Shown here: positions 8,463 to 18,688 of the stretch, in pieces | Layout: the number at the start of each line of letters is the position of its first letter | Position numbering within the stretch: the stretch's first letter is position 1 | From: Aurantiacibacter aquimixticola | GTDB lineage: Bacteria; Pseudomonadota; Alphaproteobacteria; Sphingomonadales; Sphingomonadaceae | Assembly (NCBI RefSeq): GCF_003605475.1 | Contig: NZ_RAHX01000001.1 | Coordinates: forward strand, 1,736,001 to 1,800,000 | DNA: 64,000 bases | Direction: 5' to 3' | Made by a program: the position numbers and the translations under genes | Notes under the pieces: model-generated | Database searches by the model: none | Seen by the model: only the letters and a program-made list of their open reading frames with translations | What the model was told of the DNA's origin: nothing

Positions 8463-11400
8463 TTGACCGAGTATCCGCCCCGCCAAGGCCTGTATGACAG
8501 CGTCAATGAACACGACAATTGCGGCATGGGCTTCGTCGCCCATATCCGGGGCGAGAAATCCCACGGCATCATCGGCCAGGCGCTGGAAATTCTCGCCAAT
8601 CTCGATCATCGCGGCGCCGTCGGAGCGGACCCGCTGCTGGGCGATGGCGCGGGCATCCTCCTGCAGATCCCTGACAGGCTCTACCGCCGCTGGGCGGATG
8701 GCGAGGGGCTGACGCTTCCGCCGCCGGGCGATTATGCGGTTGCCATGTGCTTCATGCCGCAGCAGGCCGAAGCGCGCAGCTTCATCACCGAGCAATTCGA
8801 GAAATTCATCGCCAAGGAAGGCCAGCGCCTGATCGGCTGGCGCGATGTGCCCACGACGACAGCAGGGCTCGGCAAGGCGGTGCTCGATAGCATGCCAATG
8901 ATCCGCCAGTGCTTCATCGCGCGTGGGCCGAATTGCGCCGATCAGGATGCGTTCGAGCGCAAGCTGATCGTCATCCGCAAGCAGACGCAGAACCCGCTCG
9001 CCGAGCTGGCCGAAAAGCACGATATGCCAGAGCTCGTGAAGCTCTACATGCCGAGCTTTTCCAGCCGCACGGTCGTCTATAAGGGCCTGTTGCTGGCGAA
9101 CCAGGTGGGCAGCTTCTACGATGATCTGCGCGATCCCGACTGCGAGAGCGCCATCGGCCTCGTCCACCAGCGCTTCTCCACCAACACCTTCCCCAGCTGG
9201 CGGCTCGCCCAGCCCTTCCGCCTGATCTGTCACAATGGCGAGATCAATACGGTGCGCGGAAACGTGAACTGGATGAATGCGCGGCGCCGCACCATGGAAA
9301 GCGAATTGCTCGGTGCCGATCTCGACAAGCTGTGGCCTATCGTCCCGCACGGGCAGAGCGATACGGCCTGCCTCGACAACGCGCTCGAACTGCTGCTGCT
9401 CGGCGGATACAGCCTTGCCCATGCAATGATGATGCTGATCCCCGAAGCATGGTCCAAGAACGATCTGATGGATGCCAAGCGCCGGGCGTTCTACGAATAT
9501 CACGCCGCGCTGATGGAGCCGTGGGACGGCCCTGCCGCCGTTGCCTTCACCGATGGCCGGCAGATCGCCGCCACGCTCGATCGCAACGGCCTTCGCCCGG
9601 CGCGCTATTGCGTCACCAAGGACGATCTGTGCATCTGCGCCAGCGAAAGCGGCGTGCTGCCGATCTCAGAAGAAGACATCGTGCGCAAATGGCGGCTGCA
9701 GCCGGGGCGCATGCTGCTGATCGATCTCGAAGAAGGCCGCATCATCGAGGACGAGGAGCTGAAGGCGAAGCTAGCCGCGGCGCACCCATACGAGGAATGG
9801 CTGGACGCCGCGCAATACAAGCTGCGCGATCTCGAAGCGATCGAGACCGATGCCGAGGCGGTGCACGAGCACGAGGTGTCTCTGCTCGATCGCCAGCAGG
9901 CCTTCGGCTATACACAGGAGGATATCTCCCGCTTCCTCGAACCCATGGCCGTGAAGGGCGACGATCCCATCGGTTCGATGGGCACGGACACGCCCATCGC
10001 CGTCCTCTCCAAGCGCAGCCGCCTGCTTTACGACTACTTCAAGCAGAACTTCGCGCAGGTCACTAATCCGCCGATCGACCCGATCCGGGAAGAACTGGTG
10101 ATGAGCCTTCTGACCATGGTCGGCCCGCGCCCGAACCTGCTCGGGCGCGAGGCGGGCACGCATCGCCGCCTGGAAATCAGCCAGCCGATTTTGACCAATC
10201 GCGGGATGGAGAAAATCCGCTCGGTGGAAGCGAGCCTCGACGGCGCGTTCCGCACCGAAACCATCGACATCACCTGGGATGCGGCGAGCGGGGCCGAGGG
10301 CCTCGAAATGGCGATCAAGGAAATGTGCTGGGCCGCGACGGAGGCGGTGCTGCAGGACAGGAATATTCTTATCCTGTCGGACCGGGCGCAGGGTCCGGAT
10401 CGCATCCCAATGCCCGCCCTGCTCGCCACCGCAGCCGTGCATCACCAGCTTGTGCGTCAGGGGCTGCGCATGCAGACCGGCATCGTCGTCGAAACGGGCG
10501 AGGCGCGTGAAGTGCACCATTTCTGCGTGCTGGCAGGCTACGGCGCGGAAGCCATCAACCCCTATCTCGCCTTCGAAACGCTGGAAGATATCCGCCAGCG
10601 CAAGGCGCCTGAACTCTCCGCCGAACAGGTTGAGCAGAATTACGTGAAAGCGGTCGGCAAGGGCATCATGAAGGTGATGTCCAAGATGGGCATCTCCACC
10701 TACCAGTCCTATTGCGGCGCGCAGATCTTCGATGCGGTCGGCCTGTCGTCCGAATTCGTCGAGCGCTTCTTTACCCGCACCGCCACCACGATCGAGGGCA
10801 TCGGCCTTCCCGAAGTGGCGCGCGAGACGGTGCGCCGCCATGAAGAGGCCTATGGCGACAATCCCGTGCTGGCCAACATGCTCGATGTCGGCGGCATCTA
10901 CCAATATCGCCTGCGCGGCGAGGAGCATGCCTGGACGCCCGCCAATATCGCGCAGCTGCAGCATGCCGTGCGCGGCGAGCCGGGCATGGATGCGAAGCAG
11001 AAATACGATGCCTTCGCTGCCAGCGTGAACGAGCAGAGCGAACGCTTGCTGACGATCCGCGGGCTGATGGAATTGAAGACGGCGGACGAGGCGATCCCGC
11101 TGGAGGAGGTCGAGCCCGCCGAGGAGATCGTGAAGCGCTTCAGCACCGGGGCCATGAGCCTGGGCTCGATCAGCCACGAAGCGCATTCGACGATGGCGAT
11201 TGCGATGAACAGGATCGGCGGGCGCTCCAACACCGGTGAAGGCGGGGAAGAACCTTTCCGGTTCAAGCCGCTGGAAAACGGCGATTCCATGCGCAGCCGG
11301 ATCAAGCAGGTCGCCAGCGGGCGCTTCGGCGTCACGACCGAATACCTCGCCAATTCGGACGATATCCAGATCAAGATGGCGCAAGGCGCGAAGCCCGGCG

Positions 11401-13118
11401 AAGGCGGCCAGTTGCCGGGCCACAAGGTTGACAAGCGCATTGGCAAGGTGCGCCATTCGACTCCGGGCGTGGGCCTCATCTCGCCTCCGCCGCATCACGA
11501 TATCTACTCGATCGAGGATCTTGCCCAGCTGATCCACGACCTGAAGAACGTGAACCCCGATGCCCGCATCTCGGTGAAGCTCGTTTCCGAAGTGGGCGTC
11601 GGCACCGTGGCCGCAGGCGTTTCCAAGGCGCGGGCCGACCACGTGACCATCTCCGGCTATGAGGGCGGCACGGGCGCATCCCCGCTCACCAGCCTGACCC
11701 ATGCGGGTAGCCCGTGGGAGATCGGCCTCGCCGAAACGCAGCAGACGCTGCTCCTCAACAATCTGCGCAGCCGCATCGCCGTGCAGGTGGATGGCGGGCT
11801 GCGCACCGGGCGCGATGTCGCGATCGGCGCGCTTCTGGGCGCGGACGAATTCGGCTTCGCCACTGCCCCGCTGATCGCTGCAGGCTGCATCATGATGAGG
11901 AAGTGCCACCTCAACACCTGCCCCGTCGGCGTGGCGACGCAAAACCCCGAACTCCGCAAGCTGTTCGTCGGGCAGCCCGAGCACGTGATCAATTACTTCT
12001 TCTTCGTCGCCGAGGAATTGCGCACCATCATGGCGCAAATGGGCTTCCGCACCGTGGAGGAAATGATCGGCAGGGTGGACCGGATCGATATGAACCGTGC
12101 CATTCGCCACTGGAAGGCCGATGGCGTCGATCTCTCCCGGCTGTTGCACACGGTCGAGCCGCCCGAGGGAAAGACGCTCTTCCATACCGAGGAGCAGGAT
12201 CACGGCCTCGGTGCCGCGCTCGACGTGCAGCTGATCGAGGACTGCAAGCAGGCCATCGCCAGCGCCGCGCCGGTGCAGCGCGAATATGCAATCCGCAACG
12301 TCAATCGCACCGTCGGCGCAATGCTGTCTGGCGAGATCGCGAAGGCGCACGGCCATGCCGGCCTGCCCGCCGATACGATCCGCCTCGATTTCACCGGCAC
12401 GGCTGGGCAAAGCTTCGGCGCGTGGCTCGCCCACGGCGTCACGCTCGATCTCACCGGAGACGCGAACGACTATGTCGGCAAGGGCCTGTCAGGCGGCCGG
12501 GTGATCGTGCGGCAGCCCAAAGGCGTCTCACGCAAACCGGACGAGAACATCATCGTCGGCAACACCGTCCTTTACGGCGCGATCTCGGGCGAGGCCTATC
12601 TCGCTGGCGTCGCGGGGGAGCGCTTCGCGGTGCGCAATTCGGGCGCGGTCGCCGTGGTCGAGGGAACGGGCGATCACGGCTGCGAATACATGACCGGCGG
12701 TGTCGTCGCCGTGCTCGGGCCTACGGGGCGCAACTTCGCCGCGGGCATGAGCGGCGGCGTGGCCTATGTCTACGATCCCGATGGCGATTTCCGGCAGCGC
12801 TGCAACACGGCGCAGGTCGATCTCGAAGCGATTGCGGCGGATGTCGACGAGCCCGAGGGAACCGGCCTGCCGCAACAGCGTGCGAACCACGTGGACGATC
12901 TGGGCATGGGCGATCCGCTCTATCATGACGCGGCGCGGCTGCGCGTGCTGCTGGAGCGGCACAAGCTGCACACAGGTTCGACCCGCGCCGAAGCGCTGCT
13001 CGCCGATTTCGACGGCGCGCTTGGCAAATTCGTCAAGGTCATGCCGAAGGGTTACGCCCGCGCGCTGCGACAACTCGAAGCCGAGCGCGAGCAAGCCGCC
13101 ACCGTGGCGGCGGAATGA
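8463..13118 (+). CDS. gltB: Glutamate synthase (NADPH), large subunit
   Basis: The 1551-residue alpha subunit makes glutamate from glutamine and 2-oxoglutarate. The start is TTG 8463 with AGGAAGAG at 8447-8454. A short propeptide precedes Cys20 (HDNCGMGF), which should become the N-terminal nucleophile of the glutaminase domain (about 20-420). The central and FMN-binding synthase domains follow, with the 3Fe-4S cysteines in [16 protein letters not shown], and then the C-terminal GXGXG beta-helix domain (about 1250-1500). gltD lies 107 bases downstream, separated by a folded repeat. Confidence 0.98.
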   Translation: MTEYPPRQGLYDSVNEHDNCGMGFVAHIRGEKSHGIIGQALEILANLDHRGAVGADPLLGDGAGILLQIPDRLYRRWADGEGLTLPPPGDYAVAMCFMPQQAEARSFITEQFEKFIAKEGQRLIGWRDVPTTTAGLGKAVLDSMPMIRQCFIARGPNCADQDAFERKLIVIRKQTQNPLAELAEKHDMPELVKLYMPSFSSRTVVYKGLLLANQVGSFYDDLRDPDCESAIGLVHQRFSTNTFPSWRLAQPFRLICHNGEINTVRGNVNWMNARRRTMESELLGADLDKLWPIVPHGQSDTACLDNALELLLLGGYSLAHAMMMLIPEAWSKNDLMDAKRRAFYEYHAALMEPWDGPAAVAFTDGRQIAATLDRNGLRPARYCVTKDDLCICASESGVLPISEEDIVRKWRLQPGRMLLIDLEEGRIIEDEELKAKLAAAHPYEEWLDAAQYKLRDLEAIETDAEAVHEHEVSLLDRQQAFGYTQEDISRFLEPMAVKGDDPIGSMGTDTPIAVLSKRSRLLYDYFKQNFAQVTNPPIDPIREELVMSLLTMVGPRPNLLGREAGTHRRLEISQPILTNRGMEKIRSVEASLDGAFRTETIDITWDAASGAEGLEMAIKEMCWAATEAVLQDRNILILSDRAQGPDRIPMPALLATAAVHHQLVRQGLRMQTGIVVETGEAREVHHFCVLAGYGAEAINPYLAFETLEDIRQRKAPELSAEQVEQNYVKAVGKGIMKVMSKMGISTYQSYCGAQIFDAVGLSSEFVERFFTRTATTIEGIGLPEVARETVRRHEEAYGDNPVLANMLDVGGIYQYRLRGEEHAWTPANIAQLQHAVRGEPGMDAKQKYDAFAASVNEQSERLLTIRGLMELKTADEAIPLEEVEPAEEIVKRFSTGAMSLGSISHEAHSTMAIAMNRIGGRSNTGEGGEEPFRFKPLENGDSMRSRIKQVASGRFGVTTEYLANSDDIQIKMAQGAKPGEGGQLPGHKVDKRIGKVRHSTPGVGLISPPPHHDIYSIEDLAQLIHDLKNVNPDARISVKLVSEVGVGTVAAGVSKARADHVTISGYEGGTGASPLTSLTHAGSPWEIGLAETQQTLLLNNLRSRIAVQVDGGLRTGRDVAIGALLGADEFGFATAPLIAAGCIMMRKCHLNTCPVGVATQNPELRKLFVGQPEHVINYFFFVAEELRTIMAQMGFRTVEEMIGRVDRIDMNRAIRHWKADGVDLSRLLHTVEPPEGKTLFHTEEQDHGLGAALDVQLIEDCKQAIASAAPVQREYAIRNVNRTVGAMLSGEIAKAHGHAGLPADTIRLDFTGTAGQSFGAWLAHGVTLDLTGDANDYVGKGLSGGRVIVRQPKGVSRKPDENIIVGNTVLYGAISGEAYLAGVAGERFAVRNSGAVAVVEGTGDHGCEYMTGGVVAVLGPTGRNFAAGMSGGVAYVYDPDGDFRQRCNTAQVDLEAIAADVDEPEGTGLPQQRANHVDDLGMGDPLYHDAARLRVLLERHKLHTGSTRAEALLADFDGALGKFVKVMPKGYARALRQLEAEREQAATVAAE

Positions 13119-13125
13119 ATTAGTC

Positions 13126-13203
13126 GCCCACCCCCAGCCCCTCCCGCAAGCGGGAGGGGAGCGAGACTTGCCAGCTTGCTGGCGTAGTCGCAGCGGGGTG
13201 GGC
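13126..13203. repeat. Nested palindromic intergenic repeat (REP/cruciform-like) between gltB and gltD
   Basis: Outer arms GCCCACCCC (13126-13134) and GGGGTGGGC (13195-13203) are perfectly complementary over 9 bp. Inside them is a 10-bp perfect hairpin CCCCTCCCGC/GCGGGAGGGG (13138-13159) with an AA loop. A second hairpin, GCCAGC-TT-GCTGGC (13170-13183), is extended by GACT/AGTC. Together these can fold as a three-way junction. This architecture resembles dispersed palindromic elements of GC-rich alphaproteobacteria; I saw only one copy in the window. Confidence 0.8.
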
Positions 13204-13225
13204 CAGCGAGACCGAAGGATTGGAT

Positions 13226-14662
13226 ATGGGCAAGGAAACCGGATTTCTCGAAATCGAGCGCGAGGATCGTTCCTACGTCGCTCCCGAAGAGCGGCTCAAG
13301 AACTACAAGGAATTCGTCGTCCAGCCGGATGACGACAAGCTGCAGAACCAGGCGGCACGCTGCATGAATTGCGGCATTCCCTACTGCCATAACGGCTGCC
13401 CGGTGAATAACATCATCCCGGACTGGAACCACCTCGTCTACGAAGGCGACTGGCGCAACGCGCTCGAAGTCCTGCACTCCACCAACAACTTTCCGGAATT
13501 CACCGGCCGCGTCTGCCCGGCGCCTTGCGAAGCGGCCTGTACGCTCAACATCACGGACCAGCCGGTCACGATAAAGAGCATCGAATGCGCCATCGTCGAT
13601 CGCGGGTGGAAGGAAGGCTGGATCGCGCCGCAGCCGCCTGAAAAACAGACCGGAAAGAGCGTTGCCGTGGTTGGAAGCGGCCCGGCGGGCCTCGCCTGCG
13701 CCCAGCAACTTGCGCGTGCCGGACACTCTGTCACCGTGTTCGAGAAAAGCGACCGCGTGGGCGGGCTGATGCGTTACGGCATTCCCGACTTCAAGATGGA
13801 GAAGAACCTCATCAATCGCCGCGCCGTGCAGATGGAGGCGGAGGGGGTCACCTTCCGCACAAGCAACGAAGTCGGCGTCGACACCTCGATGAAATCGCTC
13901 AAGGAGAATTTCGATGCGGTGGTGCTGGCGGGCGGAGCCGAACATCCGCGCAGCCTCGATATTCCCGGTGCCGAGCTACCCGGCGTGCGGCTGGCAATGG
14001 AATTCCTCACCCAGCAGAACAAGCGCAATGCGGGCGACGACGAAACCCGCGCCGCCCCGCGTGGCAGCCTGACCGCAACGGGCAAGCATGTCATCGTCAT
14101 CGGCGGCGGCGATACGGGCAGCGATTGCGTAGGCACCAGCAACCGACAGGGCGCGAAGAGCGTCACCCAGATCGAGATCATGCCGCAGCCGCCCGAGAAG
14201 GAGAACAAGCTGCTGACCTGGCCCGACTGGCCGATGAAACTGCGCACCTCCTCCAGCCATGAAGAAGGCGTGGACCGCGATTGGGCGGTGCTGACCAAGG
14301 AAGTGGTCGGCAAGGATGGCGAAGTCACCGGCCTCAAATGCGTGCGCGCCGACTGGTCCGAAGGCCAGCTTCGCGAAGTGCCCGGCAGCGAATTCACCCT
14401 GCCCGCCGACCTTATCCTGCTGGCCATGGGCTTTCTCGGCCCGCGCCGTCAGGGCATGCTCGATCAGGCCGCGGTCGATCTCACCCAGCGCGGCAATATC
14501 GATGCGAACGAGCAGGATTATGCGACCTCCGACCCGCACATCTACGCCTGCGGCGATATGCGGCGCGGGCAGAGTCTGGTGGTCTGGGCGATACGCGAAG
14601 GCCGCCAATGCGCAGCCAGCGTGGACGAAGCGCTGATGGGCGTCACCCAGCTACCGCGCTGA
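13226..14662 (+). CDS. gltD: Glutamate synthase, small subunit
   Basis: The beta subunit supplies electrons from NADPH to GltB through FAD and iron-sulfur clusters. I start it at ATG 13226 ([11 protein letters not shown]), with AAGGA a few bases upstream; an in-frame TTG at 13220 is less likely. It has 478 residues. The N-terminal cysteine motifs ([16 protein letters not shown], then CPAPCEAAC) bind 4Fe-4S clusters. The FAD dinucleotide fold is [19 protein letters not shown], and the NADPH fold is [13 protein letters not shown]. It is co-directional with gltB. Confidence 0.97.
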   Translation: MGKETGFLEIEREDRSYVAPEERLKNYKEFVVQPDDDKLQNQAARCMNCGIPYCHNGCPVNNIIPDWNHLVYEGDWRNALEVLHSTNNFPEFTGRVCPAPCEAACTLNITDQPVTIKSIECAIVDRGWKEGWIAPQPPEKQTGKSVAVVGSGPAGLACAQQLARAGHSVTVFEKSDRVGGLMRYGIPDFKMEKNLINRRAVQMEAEGVTFRTSNEVGVDTSMKSLKENFDAVVLAGGAEHPRSLDIPGAELPGVRLAMEFLTQQNKRNAGDDETRAAPRGSLTATGKHVIVIGGGDTGSDCVGTSNRQGAKSVTQIEIMPQPPEKENKLLTWPDWPMKLRTSSSHEEGVDRDWAVLTKEVVGKDGEVTGLKCVRADWSEGQLREVPGSEFTLPADLILLAMGFLGPRRQGMLDQAAVDLTQRGNIDANEQDYATSDPHIYACGDMRRGQSLVVWAIREGRQCAASVDEALMGVTQLPR

Positions 14663-14735
14663 TTTCGCCTGCGCGCTTAACCTTTATCAAATAACTGATC
14701 GGGAACGATTTTTCCGGCGACCCGCTGACCCGCTC

Positions 14736-15026
14736 GTGCGCCCCACTCGCCGCGCACGAAACTATGAAGCGACCCAGCCCGTGCCACCAGACGCCGGACA
14801 GTACCGCCATACCTATCGCCTCCGCTACATGGATGCAGGCGGCACGCTGCCGTGCGAGACCGAGTTCGAGGCGAACGAGGATTACTGCGCGCTGCAACAG
14901 GCGAGAAAATTGACCGGGCATCGTCCGGCAGATCTCTGGCGCGACGGACAACGTATCGCCCGCATCCGCGAAATGGCCTGCGGCATGTGGACTATAGAGC
15001 GGTGCGAGGATTTACCCAAGCGCTAG
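14736..15026 (+). CDS. Small conserved-looking hypothetical protein
   Basis: A frame of up to 96 residues from GTG 14736; GTG 14781 or ATG 14829 are alternative starts, and none has a strong ribosome-binding site. The segment YRHTYRLRYMDAGG, followed by a run of acidic and Ala/Leu residues (ANEDYCALQQARKL) and a final WTIERCEDL, looks like a small alpha/beta domain that sphingomonads carry in several copies. No function is known to me. It abuts the convergent zinc-finger gene. Confidence 0.5.
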   Translation: MRPTRRARNYEATQPVPPDAGQYRHTYRLRYMDAGGTLPCETEFEANEDYCALQQARKLTGHRPADLWRDGQRIARIREMACGMWTIERCEDLPKR

Positions 15027-15230
15027 CTAATCGGCACACCCCACACAGCGCGGCACACTCGAGTCGCTCGCCAGCCACCCTGCCGCAATTCCTTCACCGC
15101 AGGCGACACAGTAGCCCCACTCGCCTTCGTCGAGACGCGAGAGTGCTGCCGCGATACGCGGGCGTTCGGCATCGCGCCGCTGCTGTCCTACAACCTCGCG
15201 GACGTGGCAACCGCAAGCCATGCTGGACAC
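15027..15230 (-). CDS. TraR/DksA-type C4 zinc-finger protein (short form)
   Basis: A 67-residue protein whose C-terminal half carries a TraR/DksA zinc finger, C-x2-C (CVACGEGI) then C-x2-C (CVGC), with about 17 residues between the pairs. A preceding helix (RIAAALSRLDEGEWGYC) is typical of the family. Full DksA binds the RNA polymerase secondary channel with a longer coiled coil. Here the coiled coil is largely missing, as in phage or plasmid TraR-like short forms, so a regulatory role at RNA polymerase is possible but unproven. Met4 is an alternative start. Confidence 0.75.
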   Translation of the reverse strand: MSSMACGCHVREVVGQQRRDAERPRIAAALSRLDEGEWGYCVACGEGIAAGWLASDSSVPRCVGCAD

Positions 15231-15372
15231 CTATCGCTCTTTACCGCGCGCATCGGGCAAAACGGAAGGATACGCACCGAAAGGCGTATCAGTGCCGAAA
15301 ATCCCCCTAATTCAGCGAGCTGCTCAGACCGGCAGACTTCAAATTCCGGGCCTTCTGTGTAACACCATGCCG

Positions 15373-16056
15373 CTACAGCCGCCAGTCGACGGCATCGCGA
15401 CCATGCGCTTCCAGAAATGCATTCGCCCTGCTGAACGGCCTGGAGCCGAAAAAGCCACGATGGGCGGAGAGCGGGCTGGGATGGGGGCTCTCGATCAGAC
15501 AATGCCCATCACCATCGCGCAGCGTAGCAATCCGCTTCGCCTTGCCCTGTGCGTGGCTGCCCCACAGGATGAATACGGTGGGCACGTCCCGCTCCGCCAC
15601 CGCCGCCACGCAGGCATCGGTGATCGCATCCCAGCCGCGTCCCGCATGGCTGCCCGCTTGCGCCTCCTCCACGGTCAGGGTGTTGTTGAGCAGCAGCACG
15701 CCCTGCCGCGCCCAGCGTTCGAGATTGCCATTGGCGGGCGGCGAAATGCCGAGATCGCTTTCCATCTCTTTGTAGATATTGCGAAGCGAGGGCGGCAGGC
15801 GCACACCGTCCGGCACGGAAAAGCAAAGCCCGTGCGCCTGGCCGGGCCCGTGATAGGGATCCTGCCCGAGGATGACGACTTTCACCGCGTCGAGCGGCGT
15901 CAGTTCCAGAGCCTTCAAGCGGCAGCCGCGCGGGGGGTATATGCGCTTGCCCGCAGCCTCCTCCGCCCGCAGCCATCCGCCAAGCTGTCGCGCCTCACCT
16001 GTAGCCAGTGCAGGCTCAAGCACGCTCGCCCAGCTTTCGGGTATCCGCTCAGTCAT
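15373..16056 (-). CDS. ung: Uracil-DNA glycosylase (family 1)
   Basis: Removes uracil from DNA as the first step of base excision repair. The frame is open to 16089, but the likely start is ATG 16056 (MTERIPESW), giving 227 residues, normal for the family. The catalytic water-activating motif GQDPYHGPGQAHG (Asp66) and the minor-groove loop HPSPLSAHRGF near the C-terminus are intact. The uracil-binding LLLNNTLTVE segment is also present. It is divergent from the exonuclease gene across 80 bases. Confidence 0.97.
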   Translation of the reverse strand: MTERIPESWASVLEPALATGEARQLGGWLRAEEAAGKRIYPPRGCRLKALELTPLDAVKVVILGQDPYHGPGQAHGLCFSVPDGVRLPPSLRNIYKEMESDLGISPPANGNLERWARQGVLLLNNTLTVEEAQAGSHAGRGWDAITDACVAAVAERDVPTVFILWGSHAQGKAKRIATLRDGDGHCLIESPHPSPLSAHRGFFGSRPFSRANAFLEAHGRDAVDWRL

Positions 16057-16136
16057 GCGCCAGGCGATACGCGCTGCTCGTGGCGGCACAAAGCCGCCCT
16101 TCCCTACAATCCCCGATGCGCCTAAGGGAGCGGGCG

Positions 16137-16754
16137 ATGACAGTCCATTTCCACGAAGAAGACCTGCCCGCAGGCGTGCTCGCGGACGGCCCCGTTGCCG
16201 TCGATACCGAAACCATGGGGCTGGTCACGCCGCGCGACCGGCTCTGCGTCGTGCAGATCAGCGATGGCGAGGGTGACGAGCATCTCGTGCGTTTTGCCAA
16301 TGGCAGCGAATACGATGCGCCGAACTTGTGCGAAGTGCTGGCGGATCCGGCGCGGGAGAAGATCTATCACTTCGGACGCTTCGATCTGGCTGCGATCGAG
16401 TACTATCTGGGCGTTACGGCAGGCCCGGTGTTCTGTACGAAGATCGCCAGCAAGCTCACCCGCACCTATACAGACCGCCACGGCCTCAAGATGATCGTGT
16501 CCGAATTGCTCGGCGAGGATATCTCCAAGCAACAGCAGAGCTCGGACTGGGGCGCGCCGGAATTGAACGATGCGCAGCGCGAATATGCCGCATCCGACGT
16601 GCGCTATCTGCACCGCCTTCGCGACGTGTTCATCGAGCGATTGGAACGCGAAGGGCGGATGGAACTGGCGCAGGCCTGCTTCGATTTCCTTCCCACCCGC
16701 GCCCGGCTCGACATTGCCGGGTGGGCGGAGAACGACATTTTCAGCCACGCGTAA
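16137..16754 (+). CDS. Ribonuclease D-like 3'-5' exonuclease
   Basis: A 205-residue DEDDy exonuclease domain alone, without the HRDC domain of full RNase D. The start is ATG 16137 with AAGGGAG at 16124-16130; the frame is open back to 16008. Metal-binding residues are visible: Asp23 and Glu25 (AVDTETMGL), Asp83 (FGRFDL), and the Tyr150/Asp154 pair (EYAASDVRYL). Single-domain versions are common in alphaproteobacteria and probably trim structured RNA 3' ends. Confidence 0.9.
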   Translation: MTVHFHEEDLPAGVLADGPVAVDTETMGLVTPRDRLCVVQISDGEGDEHLVRFANGSEYDAPNLCEVLADPAREKIYHFGRFDLAAIEYYLGVTAGPVFCTKIASKLTRTYTDRHGLKMIVSELLGEDISKQQQSSDWGAPELNDAQREYAASDVRYLHRLRDVFIERLEREGRMELAQACFDFLPTRARLDIAGWAENDIFSHA

Positions 16755-16791
16755 GGTGCCGGTCCGCACTCTCGCGCATTAGGATAGCAGG

Positions 16792-17445
16792 ATGACGGCA
16801 GCAGCAGACCGGATGCGCTCCAGGCGCCAGGCCTTCGCGGCCCCGGGCAGCGCGCTAGACCGGATCGTGCGCCTACTGGCCGTGGCTCTCCCCGCCGCCG
16901 TGGGCGTGGTCGCGGCGATGATGCTGATCACGCCGCTGTCCCCGCGCGGCGAAGTGAGCTTCCTGCTCGATCGCAACAAGGTTGCCATTGCGGAGGACCG
17001 CCTGCGCGTCGACGATGCGATGTATCGCGGACAGGACGATCGCGGTCGTCCCTTCTCGCTCAATGCCGGCGGCGCGGTCCAGCGCAGCAATACGGTGCCG
17101 CTGGTGGAGATGGACGATCTGGTCGCGCGGATACTTCTGCCCGAAGGGCCGGCAATCCTCTCCGCGCTCGAAGGCAGCTACGATATCGACGATCGCCAGG
17201 TCGCCATTCCCGGCACTGTGCGTTTCACCGCGTCGGACGGCTACGAGATCGCGGCGCGCGGCGTCGTCCTCGATCTCGCCACGCAAACGCTGCGCGGCAG
17301 CGGGCGGGTGAACGGCGTGATCCCGGCCGGCACCTTTTCCGCAGAAAGCTTCCGCGCCGATCTCGCCGCCCGCACCATCCTTTTGCGCGGAAATGTGCGC
17401 GGCCGTATGGTGCCCGGCCAGCTGCGCCTGCCGAGCGGCATGTGA
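16792..17445 (+). CDS. lptC: LPS export system protein LptC
   Basis: A 217-residue bitopic membrane protein of the lipopolysaccharide transport bridge. One transmembrane helix (about 26-47, ending ITPLSPRGEVSF) is followed by a periplasmic beta-jellyroll that passes LPS from LptBFG to LptA. An AGGAT ribosome-binding site lies six bases before the ATG. lptA follows 14 bases after the stop. It is weakly conserved in sequence; the assignment rests on the topology, the LPEGP-like loop and the lptA neighbour. Confidence 0.9.
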   Translation: MTAAADRMRSRRQAFAAPGSALDRIVRLLAVALPAAVGVVAAMMLITPLSPRGEVSFLLDRNKVAIAEDRLRVDDAMYRGQDDRGRPFSLNAGGAVQRSNTVPLVEMDDLVARILLPEGPAILSALEGSYDIDDRQVAIPGTVRFTASDGYEIAARGVVLDLATQTLRGSGRVNGVIPAGTFSAESFRADLAARTILLRGNVRGRMVPGQLRLPSGM

Positions 17446-17459
17446 CGATGGAGAATGCC

Positions 17460-18032
17460 ATGACCTCGAAACGCGCCCCCCTTTCTCGCCCGTCCCTTTC
17501 CCGACTCGCTCTGCGCGGACTGCTCGGCGGCGTGATCGCAGGCGGCCTGACGGCGCTCGGCTTCGGGTCGTTGGCGGGTGCACAGGACATTGCCGGGGTG
17601 AGCAGCAACCAACCGGTAAGCTGGGCCGCCGATAGCGGGCAGTTGCAGGATCGGCAGAACCGTGTCGTGCTGTCGGGCAATGTGGTGATCGAGCAGGGTG
17701 ACCTCAGGCTCACCGCGCAGCGCACCACCATCGCCTATTCCGATGCGGGCACCCTGCGCATTCAGCGCATCGACGCCACGGGCGGCGTGGTGGTGACCCG
17801 CGGCAGCGAGCGCGTGCGCGGCGATGCGGCAGTCTACGACTTCAATCGCCGCGTGATCGTCCTGTCGGGCGGCGTTGCGATCAATCGCGGGACCGACCGG
17901 CTCGATGGCGGGCGGCTGGTGATCGATCTCAATTCCGGCGTGACGAGCGTGGACGGCGCGGGCTCCCGCCCCGCCGACGGTCGCAATGCTGGCCGGGTGT
18001 CGGGCACCTTCGCGGTCCCTGAAGGCAATTAG
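17460..18032 (+). CDS. lptA: LPS transport periplasmic protein LptA (OstA-like)
   Basis: A periplasmic beta-jellyroll protein bridging LptC to LptD. I use ATG 17460, with GGAG at 17450-17453, giving 190 residues; ATG 17448 and GTG 17442 are in frame. A signal peptide (about 1-42, ending SLAGAQD) precedes the OstA repeat pattern, with alternating strands such as VVLSGNVVIEQGDLRLTAQR and RVIVLSGGVAINRGTDRLDG. In most relatives lptB follows, but here the next gene is convergent, so lptB must be elsewhere. The last four bases overlap the opposing gene. Confidence 0.92.
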   Translation: MTSKRAPLSRPSLSRLALRGLLGGVIAGGLTALGFGSLAGAQDIAGVSSNQPVSWAADSGQLQDRQNRVVLSGNVVIEQGDLRLTAQRTTIAYSDAGTLRIQRIDATGGVVVTRGSERVRGDAAVYDFNRRVIVLSGGVAINRGTDRLDGGRLVIDLNSGVTSVDGAGSRPADGRNAGRVSGTFAVPEGN

Positions 18033-18688
18033 CTGCAGGCAATCGCGGTGAGGCGCTTCACGCGATCGCAAGGCAACTCTGCGCCGAGTTCGAGCGCAAG
18101 CGCGATCGTTGCGGCAAAGTCGTTCGCGTCCGACGCGCTGGCCAAGGGGCTAAGCGAATTGACTTGCCAGCGGCCGAAAGCGGCATAGCGCCGCGCCATG
18201 GCCTCGCGCCCTTCCGGCGTACGGATATGCGCGGCAAACAGGGCCGCTGTCTCCTCCGGCAGCTGACCGGTCGACAACAGCGCGACGATGCGCTGCGCGG
18301 CAATATCCGGAGCACCCGCCGCGATGGCGATGCGCGCGGCGGCAAATTGGGACAGCGGCTCTCGCCAGCCGCGAACCGATGCCGCCTCAAGCGCCGACGC
18401 GGAAAGCTCGGGCTCGCCCGCCAGCGCTGCGGCGACGGCAAGTTGCGCCAGGTGCTCGCCAGCGACCGGACGCGAACGGACAAGCGCCTTAGCCTCAGCG
18501 AGCGCGCGATCCTCGTCCCGGGCGGCTATCGCGAGGCGCGTGCGCTCTTCGGCTGCGAAACCGCTGAAGGCCTGGGGTACCAGCGGCGCGAGCTGCGGTG
18601 CAAACCGCGCGGAGCGATCCAGTTGTGCCAGCATCACAATGCCGGCGAGCGCTGCCATGGCCCCGAACCAGGACAGTCTCCCGATCAT
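18029..18688 (-). CDS. Hypothetical membrane-anchored, alanine-rich helical-repeat protein
   Basis: The likely start is ATG 18688, because it overlaps the stop of the upstream O-antigen ligase gene (ATGA); the frame is open further, to 18874. The 219-residue product has one N-terminal membrane helix (about 5-23) followed by Ala/Leu-rich helices that look like TPR or solenoid repeats. Phrases such as LAQLAVAAALAGEPELSASALEAA support this. It may assist the coupled ligase-like protein. No family is recognised. Confidence 0.7.
   Translation of the reverse strand: MIGRLSWFGAMAALAGIVMLAQLDRSARFAPQLAPLVPQAFSGFAAEERTRLAIAARDEDRALAEAKALVRSRPVAGEHLAQLAVAAALAGEPELSASALEAASVRGWREPLSQFAAARIAIAAGAPDIAAQRIVALLSTGQLPEETAALFAAHIRTPEGREAMARRYAAFGRWQVNSLSPLASASDANDFAATIALALELGAELPCDRVKRLTAIACS

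Noticed and set aside
9771-12434. Long minus-strand frame opposite gltB
   Set aside because: It lies wholly within gltB and shows no domain; composition is that of an antisense shadow.
15231-15372. Possible tRNA in the gap upstream of the zinc-finger gene
   Set aside because: A GCAGCTCGCTG-like stretch suggested a D-arm, but no acceptor stem, anticodon arm or TTCGA-type T-loop can be assembled.
15188-15502. 104-codon minus-strand frame between the zinc finger and ung
   Set aside because: It overlaps both genes, is Arg/Trp/Cys-rich and has no ribosome-binding site or motif.
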